Assembly (NCBI GenBank): GCA_023664485.1
Contig: JAMPFK010000001.1
Span: 147,188 to 211,187, forward strand
Length of the DNA: 64,000 nt
DNA from: Bacteroides fragilis
GTDB lineage: Bacteria > Bacillota > Clostridia > Lachnospirales > Lachnospiraceae
Direction: 5' to 3'
A program made the translations under genes and the position numbers. Positions 59,866 through 64,000 of the stretch are shown in pieces (within the stretch, counting starts at the first letter, position 1; every line of letters starts with the position of its first letter). The notes under the pieces were generated by a model, which was not told the DNA's origin, ran no database searches, and saw only the letters and a program-made list of their open reading frames with translations.

Positions 59866-60507
59866 TTATCCTGCGCATTGTTCGAGAAAACAGGAAAGCA
59901 GTTCCATGCCGCCTTTTCTGAAAATCCTTTCCGGATGCCACTGAACCGCCATGATAGGAAGTGCGGTGTGGGCGAGGGCTTCGATCGTGCCGTCGGCGGC
60001 CTGACAGATGGGGAGGAGTCCTTTGCCGGTTTTATCGACGGCCTGATGATGGGCGGAATTGACGAAGGCGCTGCTTCCATATAGCTGATAGAAGAAATCT
60101 GTACGGCTGCAGCCGATGTGATATACATAATGGAACTGGTCTTTTCCGTTCCATTGGTGTTTTGACGCGTTTTTAATATTTTGACAAATAGAACCGCCGA
60201 AATGGACGTTGATGATCTGCATTCCCTTGCAGATGCCGAGCACAGGCCTGCGCCATTTGATGAAAAAATCGAGCGCCTGGAGCTGGAGAATATCCAGTTC
60301 GGTATCGATCTGCCGGGAACCGTGGTCCTGCTGTCCGAAAAAGGCAGGGGTGATGTCTCCGCCGCCGGGAAGGAGAAGGCCGCGGCAATCAGCACATTGT
60401 TCCGGGTCTAAAGAAGTGAACGGCACAGCGCCGATAAGCCGCAGGGCCTTCTCATAACCGGTGGTATCCTGTGGGCGGCCGATAATGGCAATAGAAAGAG
60501 AATCCAT
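59866..60507 (-). CDS. Class I glutamine amidotransferase, peptidase C26 type
   Basis: A 213-residue enzyme of the PuuD/gamma-glutamyl hydrolase group. The catalytic cysteine is C93 in LGICKGMQ, with H191 and E193 in AVQWHPERIF. LLLPGGGDITPAFFG forms the oxyanion and substrate loop. Members hydrolyse gamma-glutamyl bonds such as gamma-glutamyl-GABA. It is somewhat shorter than PuuD (about 250). It lies 33 bp after the stop-to-start gap from the GGDEF gene on the same strand, so the two may be co-transcribed. Confidence 0.88.
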   Translation of the reverse strand: MDSLSIAIIGRPQDTTGYEKALRLIGAVPFTSLDPEQCADCRGLLLPGGGDITPAFFGQQDHGSRQIDTELDILQLQALDFFIKWRRPVLGICKGMQIINVHFGGSICQNIKNASKHQWNGKDQFHYVYHIGCSRTDFFYQLYGSSAFVNSAHHQAVDKTGKGLLPICQAADGTIEALAHTALPIMAVQWHPERIFRKGGMELLSCFLEQCAG

Positions 60508-60540
60508 GGCAGAACCTCGCGTACATAGATGGTTATATGC

Positions 60541-62280
60541 TTATTTTATGCGCTCATGGGAAGAAGGGTTACGCATTTGTTTTTGCGCCTTTTGCTGTCT
60601 CTTTTTCTCATACATACGATTGTCGGCGATCTGGTATACCTTATCGATATTGTATTCTCTGGTGCCGCAGGAAGCACAGCCGTAGGCAATGGACATGTTC
60701 AGATTCGTGATTTCCTGATTTTTCCGGTCGATGTCAGCCTGAAACTGTTCGAGCAGTCTGTCGATCTCTTCGGTTTGAATCGTATTGAGAATGGCGATAA
60801 ATTCGTCGCCGCCGATCCGCGCAACGATACCATGCGCTTCAAAGGTATTTTTGATGACTTCCGCGGCGCTTTTGATCAGGATATCGCCTCTTGTATGCCC
60901 ATAGGTATCGTTGGTCTTTTTCAGGTCGTTTAAGTCAAAGCAGATGATAGTATAGTTCAGGTTTTCCGTTTCCCTGATCCTGTTCATATGTTCCATGCAG
61001 TACCGGCGGTTATGTATCTGCGTCAGTTCGTCGGTGTAAGCGCTTTTCAGAAGGAAATTCCGTTCTGTCTCCTGCATCATCTTCTGTGTCAGATTAAGAT
61101 AGAAGCAGCAGATCAGAATGGCGATGAAAATGATGACGCCGACAGGTGCTGCGCCGCGTAAGGAAAACGGAGAGCCGCCATAATGGCGGAGGCTCCAGTA
61201 GCTGATGAGATCGTAGGAAATGCAGGCGCCGACGATCAGCATGCCGATCAGAAGAAGGCGGTCGATGGGCCGGCTGGATTTCAGATTTCCGATCTCTATG
61301 AAGATAAAATAGACTAAGTCGCAGACAATGAGCATCTGCATGTAGGACAGGGCCGCCGCGAGGTGAACGATATCCAGTCCGTGAAGAGCGATTATGCAGA
61401 AGGTGGAGGCTGTCTGAACAATAAGAAGCGTCCGATAGCAGTATTGGAGCGCTTTTTGCCGCAGTCTCCTGACATCCTCCCGCATATAGATGAGCATTGG
61501 AATCGGCGCAAGGTAAAGCGAGAGGTATTCCAACAGCGATATTGAATACAGCGGAATCGAAAAAATCAGGACCACATTATAATAGCACAGCGTCCACAGC
61601 CCGATCAGCAGGGAAAAAAGCGAGACGCAGAACAGCCGGATATATTTCAGGGAAAAAGCGAGCGCAAAGATGGTGACCGTCATGGCTACGAGGCCGAAGA
61701 TCAGCAGAAAACAGCCTGCAAACAGCGCGATGCGGTTTTCCGTCATCAGGATCCGGAACGCATTTTCCCAGGGGTAGATACGGAGGGAATCCAGTCCGGA
61801 AAAGGCATTGTTTTCCGCCTGGTAAAGATGGATCGTCAAAGTCTGTCCGCAGGCTTCGTTCGGGAAATTGATGAACTGGCAGCCGCTGCCAACCATTTTC
61901 CCCTGTGTGATTCTGTCGTGGCCGTATTCGTAGAAAAGCTCGTCGTCGAGATACATCCTGACGGCCGACTGCCTGATATGTAAACGGAGCGCGCCGTCAG
62001 AAGCGCCGAGATCGTCGGGGAGCTTCCGGCTCATGATGATTTCGTCGCCTTTCTGCACGGCGTCGAAACGAAAATCGTTCAGGGAAACATCGTGGTAGAT
62101 ATCGTCCCCGATGCGGATTTCCCAGCAGTCGTCCAGTGAAATACAGGAGGACACAGCGTCATAATCCTTTGCGAGCAGCCTGTCTACCTGCGGCAGCCAG
62201 ATCAGCGTGCTGATGAGCGCGTAAAGGATCCATATCGTTCTGAATAAAGTTTTCGGAAGAGGTTTTTTCGTCTTTTTCAT
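60541..62280 (-). CDS. Membrane-bound diguanylate cyclase (sensor-7TM-GGDEF)
   Basis: A 579-residue protein. An N-terminal helix (about 12-30), an extracytoplasmic beta-rich domain (about 40-185), seven or so hydrophobic segments (about 190-400; FAGCFLLIFGLVAMTVTIFAL and others), then a GGDEF domain (about 415-565) with DLNDLKKTNDTYGHTRGD and an intact ARIGGDEFIAI active site. It should make cyclic-di-GMP in response to an external signal. The 7TMR-DISM-like layout is inferred. No RxxD inhibitory site is visible before GGDEF. The ATG at 62280 is preceded by a good minus-strand promoter; the longer frame is rejected. Confidence 0.9.
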   Translation of the reverse strand: MKKTKKPLPKTLFRTIWILYALISTLIWLPQVDRLLAKDYDAVSSCISLDDCWEIRIGDDIYHDVSLNDFRFDAVQKGDEIIMSRKLPDDLGASDGALRLHIRQSAVRMYLDDELFYEYGHDRITQGKMVGSGCQFINFPNEACGQTLTIHLYQAENNAFSGLDSLRIYPWENAFRILMTENRIALFAGCFLLIFGLVAMTVTIFALAFSLKYIRLFCVSLFSLLIGLWTLCYYNVVLIFSIPLYSISLLEYLSLYLAPIPMLIYMREDVRRLRQKALQYCYRTLLIVQTASTFCIIALHGLDIVHLAAALSYMQMLIVCDLVYFIFIEIGNLKSSRPIDRLLLIGMLIVGACISYDLISYWSLRHYGGSPFSLRGAAPVGVIIFIAILICCFYLNLTQKMMQETERNFLLKSAYTDELTQIHNRRYCMEHMNRIRETENLNYTIICFDLNDLKKTNDTYGHTRGDILIKSAAEVIKNTFEAHGIVARIGGDEFIAILNTIQTEEIDRLLEQFQADIDRKNQEITNLNMSIAYGCASCGTREYNIDKVYQIADNRMYEKKRQQKAQKQMRNPSSHERIK

Positions 62281-62286
62281 ACTTTT

Positions 62287-62315
62287 ATTATAAGTACGGA
62301 AAAGTCGAATTGCAA
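62287..62315 (-). promoter_or_regulatory. Promoter of the diguanylate cyclase gene
   Basis: Minus-strand TTGCAA (62315-62310) and perfect TATAAT (62292-62287), 17-bp spacing. It lies so close to the ATG at 62280 that the transcript would be nearly leaderless. Confidence 0.6.
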
Positions 62316-62400
62316 GTGGGAGCATTGACGAAAGGGAAGATATATGATATTTTTAGGCTGAAGATTCCGAGAAGTTATTACAGAGAATGGGAGGAAGAGG

Positions 62401-63528
62401 ATGGAGAGGTATTTTGGAGAACATACCCCAAAACTTGGATTTGGGCTGATGCGTCTGCCAAAGGAAGCGTCGGGGAAGATCGATCTGGAACAGACAAAGA
62501 AAATGGTGGATTTGTTTCTGGAGGCGGGACAGACCTATTTTGATACCGCTTATGTGTACGACGGCGGTGATTCGGAACGGGCCGCAAAGGCCGCGCTCGT
62601 GGACAGATATCCGCGGGATCATTTTACGCTGGCGACGAAGCTGAATACCAATATGGACGGCTGTGATGAGAAGTCGGCAAAGCAGCAGTTCTACACGAGT
62701 CTGGAGAGGACCGGCGCGGGATATTTTGATTATTACCTGCTCCACGCGCTGCAGGCGAAAAGCTATCAGAAGTATGAGCGGTACGGTATCTGGGATTTTG
62801 TGAAGGAGCAGAAGGAAAAGGGGCTGATCAGGCATTGGGGCTTTTCTTTCCATGCGGGGCCGGATCTTCTGGAAGAGCTCTTGACGGAGCATCCGGATGT
62901 GGAATTCGTTCAGCTCCAGATCAATTATGCGGACTGGGAAAATCCGGATGTTACATCCAGGGCCAATTATGAGGTGGCGAGAAAGCATGGAAAGTCCATC
63001 GTGGTGATGGAGCCCGTTAAGGGCGGTACGCTTGCCGCGCCGCCGGAGGCCGTACAGAAGATTTTCCGGAGCGCGGATGAAAAGGCGTCCATGGCATCCT
63101 GGGCGATCCGCTATGCGGCGTCATTGGACGGCATCCTGACGGTGCTTTCCGGTATGTCCAATGTGGAGCAGATGACGGATAACCTTTCGTATATGAAGGA
63201 TTTCAGGCCGCTTGACGAGGGAGAGCAGACGGTGGTGCGGAAGGCGCAGGAAGCGATGAACGCGGTACGGATGATTCCCTGTACGGCCTGTCATTACTGC
63301 ACGGCAGGCTGCCCCGAGCGGATTCCGATTCCTGAAATATTCGCGGCAAGAAATGTGCAGCTGGTCGGCGGGCAGCTGGAAAAGGGAGCGTCGGATTATG
63401 AAAAGGCGACGGCACAGGCCGGAGCGGCTTCCGATTGTATCGCCTGCGGCCAGTGCGAAAGAGCATGCCCGCAGCAGATTCCCGTTATCAGGCGGCTGGC
63501 AGAATGCGCGGATGTTTTCGGCAGATAG
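62401..63528 (+). CDS. Aldo/keto reductase with C-terminal 4Fe-4S domain (second copy)
   Basis: A 375-residue fusion like the protein at 5062. The aldo/keto reductase barrel (about 1-275) has GLMRLPKEASGK, QTYFDTAYVYDGGDSE with the catalytic Asp/Tyr, and a final GMSNVEQMTDNLSYM. The ferredoxin part has CTACHYCTAGCPERIPI and CIACGQCERACPQQIPV. This version is closer to the common Clostridia type annotated as a predicted oxidoreductase. GGGAGGAAGAGG precedes the ATG. It is divergent from the diguanylate cyclase and 75 bp before an ECF S-component. Confidence 0.93.
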   Translation: MERYFGEHTPKLGFGLMRLPKEASGKIDLEQTKKMVDLFLEAGQTYFDTAYVYDGGDSERAAKAALVDRYPRDHFTLATKLNTNMDGCDEKSAKQQFYTSLERTGAGYFDYYLLHALQAKSYQKYERYGIWDFVKEQKEKGLIRHWGFSFHAGPDLLEELLTEHPDVEFVQLQINYADWENPDVTSRANYEVARKHGKSIVVMEPVKGGTLAAPPEAVQKIFRSADEKASMASWAIRYAASLDGILTVLSGMSNVEQMTDNLSYMKDFRPLDEGEQTVVRKAQEAMNAVRMIPCTACHYCTAGCPERIPIPEIFAARNVQLVGGQLEKGASDYEKATAQAGAASDCIACGQCERACPQQIPVIRRLAECADVFGR

Positions 63529-63603
63529 CATGCCAGGGAAATTCCGGCCGGGATAGGTGAGAGAAAACAGAAAAGATAATAAAAAAGAAAGGCAGGAGAT
63601 CTC

Positions 63604-64000
63604 ATGAAGCAATCTATTAAAAACCTTACATTATCCGCTATGTTCATAGCGATCGGTATCGTACTTCCTTTTTTCACGGGACAGGTTCCGCGGTTTGGAA
63701 ATATGCTGCTCCCGATGCATATTCCCGTATTTCTATGTGGACTTATCTGCGGCTGGCAGTACGGCGCGGCCGTTGGATTCGTGCTGCCGCTTCTGCGTTC
63801 GTCGCTGTTCGGTATGCCGGTGCTTTTCCCGACGGCCCTTGCGATGGCGTTTGAATTGATGACCTACGGATTTGCAGCGGGCTTTCTCTATAACCGTTCC
63901 AAATGGCAGTGCATCGTTGCGCTTTACCGTTCCGTCATTGCTGCGATGCTGGCGGGCCGTGCGGTATGGGGCATCGTGCAGATCATCTTCCTGGGCATCA
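63604..64000 (+). CDS. ECF transporter S component (cut by window end)
   Basis: The first 132 residues of a very hydrophobic protein whose stop lies beyond the window. It starts with a short basic segment, then SAMFIAIGIVLPFFTGQVP, a classic S-component first helix, followed by FLCGLICGWQYGAAVGFVLP and a second pair of helices. S-components bind a vitamin or related micronutrient and work with the shared EcfA/EcfT module. Neither a riboswitch nor another identifying neighbour is visible, so the ligand is unknown. GGCAGGAG precedes the ATG. Confidence 0.85.
   Translation, partial: MKQSIKNLTLSAMFIAIGIVLPFFTGQVPRFGNMLLPMHIPVFLCGLICGWQYGAAVGFVLPLLRSSLFGMPVLFPTALAMAFELMTYGFAAGFLYNRSKWQCIVALYRSVIAAMLAGRAVWGIVQIIFLGI

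Noticed and set aside
1..64000. CRISPR array, prophage, restriction-modification or other defence island
   Set aside because: No regularly spaced repeats, Cas-like, integrase, phage structural or nuclease/methylase genes were found on either strand.

Overview
The window looks like a chromosome segment of an anaerobic Clostridia member, most likely Lachnospiraceae. The grounds are the roughly even base composition, strong GGAGG-type ribosome binding sites, and the gene families present: [4Fe-4S] aldo/keto reductases, a C_GCAxxG_C_C protein, DUF1540, a LytTR/DUF3021 pair, an AGCS symporter, DegV and an ECF S-component. No CRISPR array, rRNA operon, complete insertion sequence or prophage was seen. 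Species-level assignment is not possible from sequence reading alone.

Layout. Bases 1-600 hold gene wreckage: an aldo/keto reductase fragment joined in frame to a flavodoxin fragment. A MerR regulator and endonuclease III follow (612-2071). From 2357 to 14023 come a YetA/PL26-type rhamnogalacturonan lyase, an Fe-S aldo/keto reductase, a HAD phosphatase, a MetNIQ-type ABC importer with a LysR regulator, a second HAD gene behind a structured leader, and a GH3 xylosidase/glucosidase. Bases 14112-20681 hold a small helical protein, a LytTR/DUF3021 pair with a stump of a third gene, a GH2 beta-mannosidase-like enzyme and several unknown envelope proteins. Bases 20692-28180 are a fructan/sucrose locus: a LacI repressor divergent from ABC permeases, a binding protein, a GH32 fructosidase and a fructokinase. 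Bases 28326-36116 carry a paralogue of the small helical protein, a GH28 polygalacturonase, a FucO-like dehydrogenase, a radical SAM protein, a candidate minus-strand small RNA and a SWIM-SNF2 helicase. Bases 36309-46080 are largely housekeeping: SEC-C and CAP proteins, thrS, a GT-C membrane protein, infC-rpmI-rplT behind an attenuation leader, and pepD. The rest holds a thioesterase, cyclic-di-GMP enzymes, tRNA-Pro, MATE, DegV, a chemoreceptor, an AGCS symporter, TrkAH, NdpA, a Mbeg1-like hydrolase, a glutamine amidotransferase, a second Fe-S aldo/keto reductase and the start of an ECF S-component.

How the genes fit together. The dominant theme is plant polysaccharide use. PL26, GH28, GH3 and GH2 enzymes lack visible signal peptides, so they probably act on imported oligosaccharides, and a FucO-like reductase could handle lactaldehyde from deoxy-sugars. 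The LacI-ABC-GH32-PfkB block is a self-contained fructo-oligosaccharide uptake and phosphorylation unit with visible operators, a promoter and a cre-like site.

The least explained signals are non-coding. They are a dispersed palindromic element in three copies (2171, 15949, 28200), one apparently inserted in the promoter of a duplicated small-protein cassette; a multi-stem leader at 11121-11201; a probable C-rich small RNA on the minus strand at about 32607-32735; and infC, which appears to start at AUC.
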